DNA of 64,000 nucleotides from Bacteroidaceae bacterium (lineage in GTDB: Bacteria; Bacteroidota; Bacteroidia; Bacteroidales; Bacteroidaceae). Each line of letters begins with the position of its first letter. The stretch's first letter is position 1. This document shows positions 17,126-26,580 of the stretch, piece by piece. The position numbers and the translations under genes are program-made. The stretch spans positions 51,729 through 115,728 of the forward strand of contig JAFTNZ010000009.1 of assembly GCA_017451645.1 (NCBI GenBank), in the 5' to 3' direction. The notes below the pieces were generated by a model that worked only from the letters and a program-made list of their open reading frames with translations, had not been told where the DNA came from and searched no databases.

Positions 17126-19063
17126 TCAGCGGACTGTTATCAAGATGCCGTCGGTGCGGCAACTTTCGCCCCCTTCGGGAAGCAGTTCGAGGCGGAGCTG
17201 GTCGCCAGTGTCCAGGTCGAAGGTACCCAACAGATGATTCACTAAGGCATCGGTATTCGCGTCGGCGGTGAGGGTGCTCTGCAATACATTATTTATATAG
17301 AGGCGGTAGCGACCCTTTCCGTCGCTCTCGTCGAACATACGCAGGGAGATGTCGGCCTTCACACGACCACCGCGCCACTCGGCAGACAGGGTTCCCACAC
17401 CGGCTTCGCCACACACGACCTTGCCGCCCGAAGCCTTGAACCAGGCACCATCCTGCACCTCGACGAACGAACGCAAACCATGTGTCCACGCCTCCGCCTC
17501 ATTCATCCCCTCGCAAGCCTCGGCTATCGGAGCCGAGAAGGTCCATTGCGGCACGTCCCTCGCGGCCTTTCTTTTCTTCACAGGAGCGACCGACCATGTA
17601 TAGCTCCGTCCGTAGGGCAATGCTTCGGGTTGCCACGTGATGGTATGGGCATCCACTTCGGCCGTGCGCACCACTCTACCCTTCTCGTCGGCCAACGTCA
17701 GGCGGTATCCCTCGGCACCAAAGGCGGGACTCCACCGGAGCACCAAAGGCTGCGTGGCCTCCACACCTTGTGCCACATGCAAGGAAGCTTCATCCTCACC
17801 ATCGGTGGGGAAAGGCTTGGAAGCGACTGCCGAAGCGGTGGTGAATTGCCACACGGCACCCGTCAGCAAGGTGTCGGCCAAACGGGTATCCACGCGCCAA
17901 TAGTAACGGGTGGCGGCTTTCAAGCGCTTGATGGTTATCTGATTGTCGTCCACACGCCCTACCCTATCGCCCGGCCGGATGGTGGGCGAGGTGGAGAGAT
18001 AAACCTGATACTCCACCGCATCGGGGGCTTTGCTCCAACGCAACGTGCCGCCGGCGGGGGCATAATCCGTGCGTCCATGGTTGGGCAGGGGAATGAGGTC
18101 GTACTCCAACCCTGCTACAGGACCGGCCGAAGCTGCGACCCGTGCCTGCACGTCAGCCGCACTGTCCAACGTCATGGTATAGTCGTAGAGGCTTCCGGCA
18201 TCGAACACCTCGCCCGTCCCCTGGGTGTTGCCCGAACATTCGAGGAAAAGGTTGTCCACCGATGAAGCGTGGGCATAGAAAGGCGAGGCAGGGTCGGCAC
18301 TGTACATCTGTTTCAACGGGGTCTTGCACCGGTGGAAGCTGTTACCCTCCACCACCACACGGGCACCGCAGAAGTAACCTACACAGTAGGACTTCACCTC
18401 TTCGTAATAGTTGTTCCACACATGGCCACGTCCGTAGCCGATGCGGGGATTGCGCTGGGTGGTACGGAGGAAGGCATTGTGATGGTACGACACGTTCGCG
18501 CGCCCCACGTCCTCGGCGTGTTGGGTGCCCGAGTTGCACACCGACACCTTGTTGTGGTCGAGAAAACGGTTCCACGAGGCGGTCAGCAGGTCGGAACCTA
18601 TGGTAAAGTCGAGCAATCCGTCATCGGAACGTCCCAAGTCGCAATGGTCCACCCACACGTGGTGCGATGAGCGGAAGGCAATGGCATCCTGATGGGCATT
18701 GCGGATGGTGAACCCACGGATAACCACGTTGCTCACCCCATCGGCACGGAAACCGATACCATCGAGCACAGCACGGCCACCCAATCCGATAATCGTCTTG
18801 TCCGATGCCACGTCAATATCGCGTTCATCGGTGGTCTTTATCGTGCCTTCAAACAGAATGGTGTAAGGTTCCTCTGCCGCACAATAGCGACGCAGGCCTG
18901 CCTCATCGGTCACCCGCACCACCTCGCCCAATCCGCCTCCAATGGTTCCTTCCAGTCCGTATCCGGGCATAGCGGCAAAGCCCACAAGGCCATGCTCCAC
19001 CCGTTGTGCCTGCACAAGCAAGGTCCAACCAAACAAAAACAATATAGATAAGATGCCTTTCAT
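17126..19063 (-). CDS. Secreted PL1-family pectate lyase with C-terminal Ig/FN3-like domains
   Basis: This extracellular pectin-degrading lyase has 645 residues. The start at 19063 is chosen because it begins a signal peptide, MKGILSILFLFGWTLLVQAQ; the start seven codons earlier would bury it. The beta-helix domain (about 22-320) has the PL1 motifs VWVDHCDL, YHHNAFLRTTQRNPRI and GHVWNNYYEEV, with the catalytic-site Arg in NPRI. Two FN3-like modules follow (about 335-425 and 440-510), then a beta-rich end resembling a carbohydrate-binding fold. The GH43 gene ends 36 bases upstream, so the two share a transcript. It differs from the lyase at 5085 in domain order and sequence, so it is not a duplicate. 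Confidence 0.92.
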   Translation of the reverse strand: MKGILSILFLFGWTLLVQAQRVEHGLVGFAAMPGYGLEGTIGGGLGEVVRVTDEAGLRRYCAAEEPYTILFEGTIKTTDERDIDVASDKTIIGLGGRAVLDGIGFRADGVSNVVIRGFTIRNAHQDAIAFRSSHHVWVDHCDLGRSDDGLLDFTIGSDLLTASWNRFLDHNKVSVCNSGTQHAEDVGRANVSYHHNAFLRTTQRNPRIGYGRGHVWNNYYEEVKSYCVGYFCGARVVVEGNSFHRCKTPLKQMYSADPASPFYAHASSVDNLFLECSGNTQGTGEVFDAGSLYDYTMTLDSAADVQARVAASAGPVAGLEYDLIPLPNHGRTDYAPAGGTLRWSKAPDAVEYQVYLSTSPTIRPGDRVGRVDDNQITIKRLKAATRYYWRVDTRLADTLLTGAVWQFTTASAVASKPFPTDGEDEASLHVAQGVEATQPLVLRWSPAFGAEGYRLTLADEKGRVVRTAEVDAHTITWQPEALPYGRSYTWSVAPVKKRKAARDVPQWTFSAPIAEACEGMNEAEAWTHGLRSFVEVQDGAWFKASGGKVVCGEAGVGTLSAEWRGGRVKADISLRMFDESDGKGRYRLYINNVLQSTLTADANTDALVNHLLGTFDLDTGDQLRLELLPEGGESCRTDGILITVR

Positions 19064-19099
19064 GTTATCTCCAAAAGGATGCAAGTCCGGAGATTTATT

Positions 19100-21106
19100 T
19101 TATTCCCCTAACTTTACGCCACGATGGGTGGGTTTGACGGGGCGGATGGTGCCATCTTCGTTGAAGTACATGCGGTCGATGCAGACTTCGCGATGCACAC
19201 CGGGGCCTTTGTCGCGGGCAATATAGTCCTTGTTGATACGGTGATAGACGATGTACCACTCGTCGGTATCAGGAATCTGGAGCACGCTGTTGTGGGCGGG
19301 ACCATAGATTTCGCGCTTGCCGTCCTGGATGAGGATGACAGGCTTCTCTGCCACCTGGATGGGGCCGAGGGGCGAAGTGGAGGTTCCGTAGGCCACATGG
19401 TAGTTGGGCGAACCGGTATCATCTACTGACCAGAGGAAGTAGTAAAGGCCATTGCGATAGAAGACATAGGGTGCCTCGCGGTAGGCATAGTCGCGCAAAG
19501 AGCCTCCTCGAGGAGTCATCACAGTGATGGAGGTGGTATCGATGGAGGTCATGTCGGCATTGAGCTTGGCTCCGGCCATGTATCCGTTGCCCCAATAGAA
19601 ATAGCTCTGTCCGCTGACAGGGTCGGTGAATACATCACCATCGATCTGCTGTCCACGACCGACGGGTGACTTGGTGATGATGGGATGGCCAAGGTCGGTG
19701 AAGGGACCTGTGGGATGGTCGGCTACGGCCACACCAATCTGCTTGCCACCGGTGCCCTCAGTCCAGTTGCCGCTGAAATAGAAGAAATACTTGTACTTGC
19801 CATCAATCATCTTCTCCTCGATACAGGGTGCCCAGGCATTGCCATCGGCCCAACGTACCTGGTCGGTCTTAAGGTCGAGAATGGTGCCTTCGTCCTTCCA
19901 GTTGGTGAGGTCGTCTGAAGAATATACATTGAACTTGTGTCCGCCCCATCCGGGAGTGCCGTCGGTGGTGGGATAGATGTAGTACTTACCCGTCTGCTTG
20001 GAGTAGAGTACTTCGGGGTCGGCACGGAAACCTTGGATGACAGGATTGCGGGCCTCGGTATTAGGCCACTGACGGCGCAGGCGGTCGGCCTCCTCGCGGG
20101 TAATGGTCATCGTGGTACCATGACGGGGAGTGAAGACACCGCGTGTCTTGGTCTGGGCAATCTTCTCGAAGTTATGCAGGTCCTTGCTCTTGCAGAACTC
20201 ATAATAGCCGGAGCCGTAGCAGTCGTACATCAGTATCCACTCGTCGGAACCGATGAGTTTGAAGACACCAGAGCCTTCTACTGCAACATTGGTCTGCTGG
20301 AGGTATTTGCGTTCGGGGGTCCACTTGCCACGCAACTTCTTGGCTGTGGCCTGTTGGATGCCGTTGCCCTCGCCCTCGGTCTTGAAGAACATGTGGTAGA
20401 GTCCGTCGGCTTCGTTGAAGACGATGTCGGCATCGATGGTGTTGGCTCCATGGTCGTAGAGTACCTTCGGCTCGGAGAGTTCGGTAAAGTCCTCGTTGGC
20501 ATAGGAATAGTAGATGACGTAGTGTGTCTTGGTGTCATCTTTGGTGGTCTTGCTCTCGCGGGCAGCCTTCTGTGTCTCGCCATTCCATCCGATAGAGTAA
20601 TAGACCATATATTTCTTGGCCTTGGCATCGTAGATGGTCTGGGGTGCCCACACCTGTGTGAGTGCCTCGCGGTCGAAGAGATGGGGCCATGTGTCGGGGA
20701 AATCGATGGCTGAATGAGTCCAATGGATAAGGTCGGTACTCTTCATCAGCACGAGTCCGTCGTTGCTGCTCCAACCGTCCCAGCTGCGCATGTCGGTAAC
20801 CACCATGTAGAAGGTCTTGCCATCATGGCCACGGAGGATATGGGGGTCGCGCACGCACTTCTTGCGGGCAAGAGAGTCTGAAGAGATGATGGGTTCGCCA
20901 TCGTTGAGAAGGGTGTAGTTGTAACCATCCTCGCTAAGGGCGAAACAAATCTGCTCTTCCTCGGGTGCATTACCGGTGAAATAGGCAAAGAGGTAGCAAT
21001 CCATCTTCTGCTGAGGGGTCTCCTTCGGTGCCTTGGCTACGGCAGAAGGGGCGGCACAAAGGGCGGCCAACGCGATAAGGGCGCTCTTGAATGTCTGTCT
21101 GATCAT
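19100..21106 (-). CDS. Secreted tandem-domain glycoside hydrolase family 43 enzyme
   Basis: A signal peptide (ends APSAVAKA) is followed by two five-bladed-propeller regions, about residues 35-340 and 350-668. Each shows the GH43 blade pattern: KKCVRDPHILRGHDGKTFYM, QVWAPQTIYD and ANTIDADIVF in the first, and FRADPEVLYSKQTGKYYIYP, NAWAPCIEEK and QIDGDVFTDP in the second. Asp in RDPHI / RADPEV is the likely general base and Asp in IDADIVF / IDGDVF the pKa modulator. A likely Glu acid, KREIYGPAHNSVL, is clear in the second domain; the first has VAVEGSGVFKL. GH43 enzymes remove arabinose or xylose from side chains. It is the first gene of a two-gene operon with the PL1 lyase. Confidence 0.9.
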   Translation of the reverse strand: MIRQTFKSALIALAALCAAPSAVAKAPKETPQQKMDCYLFAYFTGNAPEEEQICFALSEDGYNYTLLNDGEPIISSDSLARKKCVRDPHILRGHDGKTFYMVVTDMRSWDGWSSNDGLVLMKSTDLIHWTHSAIDFPDTWPHLFDREALTQVWAPQTIYDAKAKKYMVYYSIGWNGETQKAARESKTTKDDTKTHYVIYYSYANEDFTELSEPKVLYDHGANTIDADIVFNEADGLYHMFFKTEGEGNGIQQATAKKLRGKWTPERKYLQQTNVAVEGSGVFKLIGSDEWILMYDCYGSGYYEFCKSKDLHNFEKIAQTKTRGVFTPRHGTTMTITREEADRLRRQWPNTEARNPVIQGFRADPEVLYSKQTGKYYIYPTTDGTPGWGGHKFNVYSSDDLTNWKDEGTILDLKTDQVRWADGNAWAPCIEEKMIDGKYKYFFYFSGNWTEGTGGKQIGVAVADHPTGPFTDLGHPIITKSPVGRGQQIDGDVFTDPVSGQSYFYWGNGYMAGAKLNADMTSIDTTSITVMTPRGGSLRDYAYREAPYVFYRNGLYYFLWSVDDTGSPNYHVAYGTSTSPLGPIQVAEKPVILIQDGKREIYGPAHNSVLQIPDTDEWYIVYHRINKDYIARDKGPGVHREVCIDRMYFNEDGTIRPVKPTHRGVKLGE

Positions 21107-21147
21107 AAAATGTGTGTATTAATTAGGTTAATCTTTTTAATTTGGGG

Positions 21148-21186
21148 CGAAGGTACGTAAAATATTTGGTTTTTACGTATCTTTGC
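21148..21186. promoter_or_regulatory. Divergent promoter region of GH43 and metY with a 9-bp inverted repeat
   Basis: On the + strand TATCTTTGC (21178-21186) matches TAnnTTTG, giving a metY start near 21189. On the - strand TACCTTCG (21148-21155) matches with one mismatch for the GH43 gene. Between and across them lies a perfect inverted repeat TACGTAAAA-N8-TTTTACGTA (21154-21179), which could be an operator acting on both genes. Confidence 0.6.
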
Positions 21187-21225
21187 AAAAGAATTAAGAA
21201 CAATCAATCAAACAAACAACTGAAA

Positions 21226-22503
21226 ATGGGAAACAGACAAAAGACAGAGACCCTGTGTGTACAGGGCGGATGGCAGCCGAAGAAGGGCGAACCCAGAGTG
21301 CTGCCCATCTATCAGAGCACAACCTTCAAATATGACACGAGCGAACAGATGGCCCGCCTCTTCGACTTGGAAGACAGCGGATACTTCTACACCCGACTGC
21401 AAAATCCGACAAACGATGCTGTGGCAGCCAAGATTGCTGCGCTCGAGGGGGGCGTGGGGGCCATGCTGACCTCCAGCGGACAGGCTGCCAACTTCTATGC
21501 CATCTTCAACATCTGTCAGGCAGGCGACCACTTTGTGTGCGCATCGGCCATCTATGGCGGCACATTCAACCTTTTCGGTGTGACAATGAAGAAACTGGGC
21601 ATCGATGTTACCTTCGTGGACGCCGATGCCAGCGAAGAAGAGATAAGCAAGGCATTCCGACCGAACACCAAGGCGCTGTTCGGAGAGACCATCTCCAACC
21701 CCAGCTGCGCCGTGCTCGACATCGAGAAGTTTGCCCGCATAGCACACAGCCACGGTGTGCCCCTCATTGTTGACAATACCTTCGCCACCCCCATCAACTG
21801 CCGACCCTTTGAATGGGGAGCAGACATTGTGACACACTCGACCACCAAGTACATGGACGGACACGCTACGGCCGTGGGAGGTGTCATCGTGGATAGCGGC
21901 AACTTCGACTGGGAGGCTCATGCCGACAAGTTCCCCGGACTGACCACCCCCGACGAATCGTATCACGGACTGACCTACACGAAGGCTTTCGGCAAGATGG
22001 CCTACATGACCAAAGCCACTGCACAACTGATGCGCGACCTCGGCTCCATCCAATCGCCACAGAACGCCTTCTTACTCAACCTCGGACTGGAGACGCTGCA
22101 CCTGCGTATGCCGCAGCACTGCAAGAATGCACAGGCCGTGGCCGAATACCTTGAAGCTGACGAACGCGTGGCATGGGTGAACTACTGCGGACTGAAGAGC
22201 AGCAAATACTATGAACTGGCACAGAAATATATGCCGAACGGGTCGTGTGGAGTAATCGCCTTCGGTCTGAAGGGGACACGCGAAGATGCCATCAAGTTTA
22301 TGGACAACCTGAAGATGATTTGTATCGTTACCCACGTGGCCGATGCGCGCACCTGTGTGCTCCACCCTGCCAGCCACACACACCGGCAACTGACGGAAGA
22401 ACAACTCATCGAAGCCGGTGTGGCTCCCGACCTCATCCGCCTCTCAGTGGGCATCGAACATGCCGACGACATCATTGCCGATATCGAACAGGCATTGGGA
22501 TAA
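21226..22503 (+). CDS. metY: O-acetylhomoserine sulfhydrylase (O-acetylhomoserine aminocarboxypropyltransferase)
   Basis: This PLP enzyme makes homocysteine from O-acetylhomoserine and sulfide in methionine synthesis. The 425-residue length fits MetY and is longer than cystathionine gamma-synthase. The N-terminal motif TETLCVQGGW, substrate loop YTRLQNPTNDA, and the PLP-lysine motif HSTTKYMDGH (Lys near residue 208) are clear, as is DNTFATP before it. The ATG at 21226 is preferred: the longer frame back to 21142 runs through the promoter TATCTTTGC. It is followed by a long stem-loop and is probably monocistronic. Confidence 0.94.
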   Translation: MGNRQKTETLCVQGGWQPKKGEPRVLPIYQSTTFKYDTSEQMARLFDLEDSGYFYTRLQNPTNDAVAAKIAALEGGVGAMLTSSGQAANFYAIFNICQAGDHFVCASAIYGGTFNLFGVTMKKLGIDVTFVDADASEEEISKAFRPNTKALFGETISNPSCAVLDIEKFARIAHSHGVPLIVDNTFATPINCRPFEWGADIVTHSTTKYMDGHATAVGGVIVDSGNFDWEAHADKFPGLTTPDESYHGLTYTKAFGKMAYMTKATAQLMRDLGSIQSPQNAFLLNLGLETLHLRMPQHCKNAQAVAEYLEADERVAWVNYCGLKSSKYYELAQKYMPNGSCGVIAFGLKGTREDAIKFMDNLKMICIVTHVADARTCVLHPASHTHRQLTEEQLIEAGVAPDLIRLSVGIEHADDIIADIEQALG

Positions 22504-22525
22504 TATATATCACACATAAACACAG

Positions 22526-22575
22526 GCGCGGATAACGCTCAGATTCTCTTTACGAATCTTTTGCGTTATCCGTGC
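22526..22575 (+). terminator. Long stem-loop after metY, possible terminator
   Basis: GCGCGGATAACGC pairs with GCGTTATCCGTGC (one G-U pair). Inside is a second stem, AGATTC / GAATCT. Only ATTTATT follows, so the T-run is weak, and the loop could equally be the leader of the gene at 22602. Confidence 0.55.
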
Positions 22576-22601
22576 ATTTATTAACTATATCAAATCGAAC
22601 G

Positions 22602-24335
22602 ATGAAAAGAAGCAAGTCTTTATCCGGACGGATTGCCGCCATGCTGATGTTTCTCCCTTTGACGCTCTCTGCCCAGACCAACGACACAGACTCTCTGCTG
22701 CTGACTGTTAAAGCCCCCTCGATAGCAGAAATCAACCAAAAAGTGCATATCATATTCGTACACAAAAAAGAGCACAATCTTTCACAACCGTATTGGAATC
22801 TTGATGGTCTGAAAGATGTAGAAATACTATTTGGCCCCAGCCAATCCACCCGAAGTACGACATCCATTGTCAATGGAGAATTGAAGCCGACAACTACTGA
22901 AATAAGCCACAGCTATATAATCCAATTCGATAGTGTAGGGACATTCACTCTGCCCCCTTTTTCGATGCGAAAAGCTGACAAGACGCTGATTACTACCGAC
23001 TCAATACGCATTGAAGTGTACAATGAATCCCCAGATACTTCTATCACAAATCTCCCACCATTCAACCCTGAAGACAGCATACTCTTCGCCGACGTAACTT
23101 TGGACAAGCAACAAGTAAAATTGGGAGATACGGTGGTGTGCGAAGTCAGACTCTACTACAACAAGAACCTTCGTGAAGCCGAATTTCCCGTATTGGATAT
23201 TGATAATGCCTACTGGACAGAGGATTCACTGTTGAAAAGAGAAACAGAGGCTAATACATACAATGGGAGGATATACAATTCGATGCCATGGAGTAGGTTT
23301 TTCATCTATCCCATGCAGACAGGCCGACTGGTGATACCATCCATGGAAATGGAAGTAATGTATGTAGAACGGCCCAAATTTACAGACATAAACGACCTGT
23401 TTTTCGGAGGAATCGACTACGACTACCAAAGAATGAAAGCAACGCTTCGCACCAAGGAACTGGAAATAGAGGTAATATCCGATGAGAAGGAGGAAGAACC
23501 ATGGGCCGAATATGCTTTTGAGGCATTGTCGGAAGAAAAGACACTGGCCATTGTGACAGACCGCTCGTCGAGCCTGCAAGCAACAGAAGACACCATCGGG
23601 ACGAACTATATGCAGATGGAACGGATGTTTGTAGAGAAACTGCTGAGCAAAAAGATAGACAGAAAGATAGAACAGACAGCCTTTGCCCAAAAAGCATATC
23701 ATCAGGCAAGCGTAGGAGACACAAGTTTCTACCAAGACGACGGCTCGGCCATATACAACGCACTGCTTTCTGCCATACTCCGCAATGAAAAGGCGGCAAC
23801 ACGACAAAAACCAACCAACAAGGCGCTGAACACACTGCGACAGTTAGGACATCATGTAACCGAAAGAAAAAGCTATTTTTCCATCCTGCTGCTCACCGAT
23901 GGGAGCGACAATGGAAGCTACCTGTCGGAAGGTACCATCACCAACTTGTTACTGAAATACGGAATTAGAGTGGACGTGGTAGCATTTGCCAGCAAACGCG
24001 ACTCAGTTTTCTACTCCAACGGCTCCACATGGATTCGTTCAGCCAACAAACGACGAAACATGGAAAATCTCCAACGGATAGCAAAGGCCACCAACGGAGA
24101 ATTCATCCAAGTGGAACACACCGGACAGATACCCGATGCCGTAAAAAGAATAAAAAATGCCATCGAAGCGGACAGACGACCGACACGAGGAGCTGACAAG
24201 GGATTCAAACCGAACCCCGACATCTTGAACAGACTGCTCGACAAACTGTGGAGGGAATATAGACAATCACTACCAATTGAGGAAAGAGAACTGCTCAACG
24301 CATCCGACGACGGGTGGGCAAGGCAAATTCCTTGA
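22602..24335 (+). CDS. BatD-like protein fused to a von Willebrand factor A domain
   Basis: A signal peptide (ends LPLTLSAQ) leads into a BatD-like periplasmic region (about residues 25-280) with several Ig-like repeats, including the BatD-type stretch ISHSYIIQFDSVGTFTLPPF and YNGRIYNSMPWSRFFIYPMQTGRLVIP. From about residue 310 a vWA domain follows: MIDAS motif DRSSS (DxSxS), then LLLTDGSDN supplying the later metal ligand. BatD and vWA proteins are normally separate members of the bat operon; here they are on one 577-residue chain with no MoxR gene nearby. Its last 41 bases overlap the convergent lipoprotein gene. The function is probably envelope-related but not established. Confidence 0.8.
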   Translation: MKRSKSLSGRIAAMLMFLPLTLSAQTNDTDSLLLTVKAPSIAEINQKVHIIFVHKKEHNLSQPYWNLDGLKDVEILFGPSQSTRSTTSIVNGELKPTTTEISHSYIIQFDSVGTFTLPPFSMRKADKTLITTDSIRIEVYNESPDTSITNLPPFNPEDSILFADVTLDKQQVKLGDTVVCEVRLYYNKNLREAEFPVLDIDNAYWTEDSLLKRETEANTYNGRIYNSMPWSRFFIYPMQTGRLVIPSMEMEVMYVERPKFTDINDLFFGGIDYDYQRMKATLRTKELEIEVISDEKEEEPWAEYAFEALSEEKTLAIVTDRSSSLQATEDTIGTNYMQMERMFVEKLLSKKIDRKIEQTAFAQKAYHQASVGDTSFYQDDGSAIYNALLSAILRNEKAATRQKPTNKALNTLRQLGHHVTERKSYFSILLLTDGSDNGSYLSEGTITNLLLKYGIRVDVVAFASKRDSVFYSNGSTWIRSANKRRNMENLQRIAKATNGEFIQVEHTGQIPDAVKRIKNAIEADRRPTRGADKGFKPNPDILNRLLDKLWREYRQSLPIEERELLNASDDGWARQIP

Positions 24336-24963
24336 CCGATGTAGAAGAGCCATCGCCTTCCAAAGCATAGACACGGAAAATAGCTTCGCCACTCTTCAAG
24401 CGCTTACCGCCACGGATGGTGGCCGTGTACTTGATACCCTCACCGGGCAAAATACGCTCTACCGACACAGTGGGAGAAACGTGCAAATGCTTCATCCCGC
24501 TGACCTCTTCCACTATGGGAGTGACCCCACGAACCGGACGGTCGCCACGATTCATCACCAAAAAGACAATCCGGCAATCTTCACCGGCATCAATTGTATG
24601 GTCGCGCCCCTGATCAATGAAACGAATCTGACGGATGGACAAACGAGAAGACTTCCGACGGACCATCTCTACCTCCGAACGAGGAGTACCGGCAAAGTCA
24701 TCATCATACCCATCGTCACCACCGGCCTCGTCTGGTGTCGCCGTAAGGATAGAACCAATGGCTGCCCCGGTCACCGTACCAATAATGGAACCAAGCATAT
24801 GCCCCGTATAGTTACGCCCGTCAGGATCGCCTAACAAACCTCCCAACATACCACCAACTTGGGCACCCAACATCATACCGGCATCACTTCCACGCATTCC
24901 CTGTGATGTGCATCCCGAAAAAAGTAAAAGAGCCGCAAAGGCCCACACTGCAATGTGTCTCAT
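24295..24963 (-). CDS. Glycine-zipper lipoprotein of unknown function
   Basis: This 222-residue protein has signal peptide MRHIAVWAFAALLLFSGC with a lipobox LLFSGC (Cys18). Residues 28-75 are a glycine-zipper (GMMLGAQVGGMLGGLLGD, then HMLGSIIGTVTGAAIGSIL), as in outer-membrane lipoproteins of the SlyB/YMGG type. The C-terminal half is a beta-rich domain (about 110-215) that reads like an Ig/CARDB-type fold: DAGEDCRIVFLVMNRGDRPV. The 3' end overlaps the vWA gene by 41 bases in convergent orientation. Membrane association is well supported; its role is not known. Confidence 0.82.
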   Translation of the reverse strand: MRHIAVWAFAALLLFSGCTSQGMRGSDAGMMLGAQVGGMLGGLLGDPDGRNYTGHMLGSIIGTVTGAAIGSILTATPDEAGGDDGYDDDFAGTPRSEVEMVRRKSSRLSIRQIRFIDQGRDHTIDAGEDCRIVFLVMNRGDRPVRGVTPIVEEVSGMKHLHVSPTVSVERILPGEGIKYTATIRGGKRLKSGEAIFRVYALEGDGSSTSVKEFALPTRRRMR

Positions 24964-24987
24964 ACGCTTTCAGCTTTAGATTCAGCC

Positions 24988-25017
24988 GCAAATATACAGC
25001 TTTTTGGAGAAAAACAA
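24988..25017 (-). promoter_or_regulatory. Promoter of the glycine-zipper lipoprotein gene
   Basis: On the - strand TATATTTGC (24988-24996) is a full TAnnTTTG match. TTG at 25015-25017 lies 18 bases upstream, one short of the usual spacing. Confidence 0.6.
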
Positions 25018-25029
25018 TCCTGAAAGCAC

Positions 25030-25062
25030 AAAAAAAGAGGCCATCCAATCAGACGGCCTCTC
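25030..25062 (-). terminator. Intrinsic terminator of the ribosomal supercluster
   Basis: Read on the - strand, AGAGGCC and GGCCTCT form a 7-bp GC-rich stem with a 12-base loop followed by a run of seven T. It lies just after the rplQ stop. Confidence 0.85.
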
Positions 25063-25085
25063 ACTTTTATATAGAATAAACAGAA

Positions 25086-25571
25086 TTATTCAGCTTTAGT
25101 CTCTTCTGCGGGTGCTTCTACAGCGGGAGCAGCAGCTTCTGCTACAGCAGCACTCTTCTTTGAACGGCGAGTACGAGTAGCCTTCTTGGCTGTCTTCTCC
25201 TTAGCCATGTTCTCATCGTAGTCAACAAGCTCGATGAAGCACATTTCAGCAGCATCATCCTTGCGGTGACCAGTCTTGATGATACGAGTGTAACCACCCG
25301 GACGGTCAGCAATCTTCACTGAAATTTCCTTGAACAGTTCAGTGATAACATACTTGTCCTGCAAATAGCTGAATACAACACGACGTGAGTTGGTTGTATC
25401 GTTCTTTGCCTTTGTCAACAACGGCTCTACATACTTCTTCAGAGCCTTAGCTTTCGCTACGGTCGTAGTGATTCTTTTGTGCTTGATCAAAGAACATGCC
25501 ATGTTGGCTAACATCGCATTTCTGTGAGAGGCAGTACGACCCAAATGATTGAATTTCTTATTATGTCTCAT
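25086..25571 (-). CDS. rplQ: 50S ribosomal protein L17
   Basis: This is a large-subunit protein near the peptide exit. The conserved start [20 protein letters not shown] is followed by the L17 core to about residue 115. The 161-residue length exceeds the about 120 of E. coli because of a Lys/Ala/Glu-rich tail ([20 protein letters not shown]) usual in Bacteroidales. It is the last gene of the supercluster, two bases after rpoA, with a terminator downstream. Confidence 0.97.
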   Translation of the reverse strand: MRHNKKFNHLGRTASHRNAMLANMACSLIKHKRITTTVAKAKALKKYVEPLLTKAKNDTTNSRRVVFSYLQDKYVITELFKEISVKIADRPGGYTRIIKTGHRKDDAAEMCFIELVDYDENMAKEKTAKKATRTRRSKKSAAVAEAAAPAVEAPAEETKAE

Positions 25572-25573
25572 TT

Positions 25574-26569
25574 TTATTCTTTGTCTAATTTATATTTAGA
25601 AATATCAGTTCCAAACGACAGATTCAGACTCTCGAGCAAATCATCAAGCTCCGTGAGCGATTTCTTACCAAAGTTTCTGAACTTCAAGAGGTCAGTCTTG
25701 TTAAACTGTACCAAGTCTCCCAATGTCTCTACATCTGCAGCCTTCAAACAATTGAGAGCGCGTACAGAGAGATTCATATCAACCAACTTGGTCTTCAGGA
25801 GTTGACGCATGTGCAACACTTCCTCATCAAATTCTTCATTGCCATCAAGTTCGGCATTCTCTAACGTAATCTTCTCGTCAGAGAACAACATAAAGTGATA
25901 GATGAGAATCTTTGCAGCCTCTTTCAGTGCATCCTTCGGGTGAATGGAACCATCCGTAGTAATCTCCAGCACCAATTTCTCGTAGTCGGTCTTCTGCTCG
26001 ACACGATAGTTGTCTATCTGGTACTTTACATTACGAATCGGTGTATAGATTGAATCGATTGGAATAACATTAACATCGGTGCAAAATTCGCGATTTTCCT
26101 CAGAAGTCACATATCCGCGTCCTCTGTTAATGTTCAGGTCAAGTTGCATTTTGGCCTTCGGATCCAAATGGCAAATAACCAATTCAGGATTTAACACTTC
26201 AAATCCAGTCAAATACTTAGCTATATCGCCGGCTTTGAACTCACTGGTATTTTCCACTACAACCGTAATGTTCTCGTGCATGAGATGATCATCAACGGCA
26301 GGCTTGAACCGTACCTGTTTCAGGTTCAAAATAATGTTGGTCACATCTTCCTTCACACCAGGAACAGCAGAGAACTCATGCTCCACACCATCAATACGCA
26401 CAGTGTTGATGGCATAACCTTCCAGTGAAGAAAGCAGGATACGGCGCAAAGCATTACCCACGGTAATACCAAACCCTGGCTCCAACGGACGAAATTCGAA
26501 CTTTCCATAAGTGGAATCCGCCTCCAACATTACTACTTTATCGGGTTTTTGAAATGCTAATATCGCCAT
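25574..26569 (-). CDS. rpoA: DNA-directed RNA polymerase subunit alpha
   Basis: This subunit assembles RNA polymerase through its N-terminal domain (about residues 1-230, with [17 protein letters not shown] near residue 36) and contacts regulators and UP elements through its C-terminal domain (about 255-320, [39 protein letters not shown]). The 331-residue length is standard. It lies between rpsD and rplQ, as in most bacteria. Confidence 0.98.
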   Translation of the reverse strand: MAILAFQKPDKVVMLEADSTYGKFEFRPLEPGFGITVGNALRRILLSSLEGYAINTVRIDGVEHEFSAVPGVKEDVTNIILNLKQVRFKPAVDDHLMHENITVVVENTSEFKAGDIAKYLTGFEVLNPELVICHLDPKAKMQLDLNINRGRGYVTSEENREFCTDVNVIPIDSIYTPIRNVKYQIDNYRVEQKTDYEKLVLEITTDGSIHPKDALKEAAKILIYHFMLFSDEKITLENAELDGNEEFDEEVLHMRQLLKTKLVDMNLSVRALNCLKAADVETLGDLVQFNKTDLLKFRNFGKKSLTELDDLLESLNLSFGTDISKYKLDKE

Positions 26570-26580
26570 GAAATCAATTA

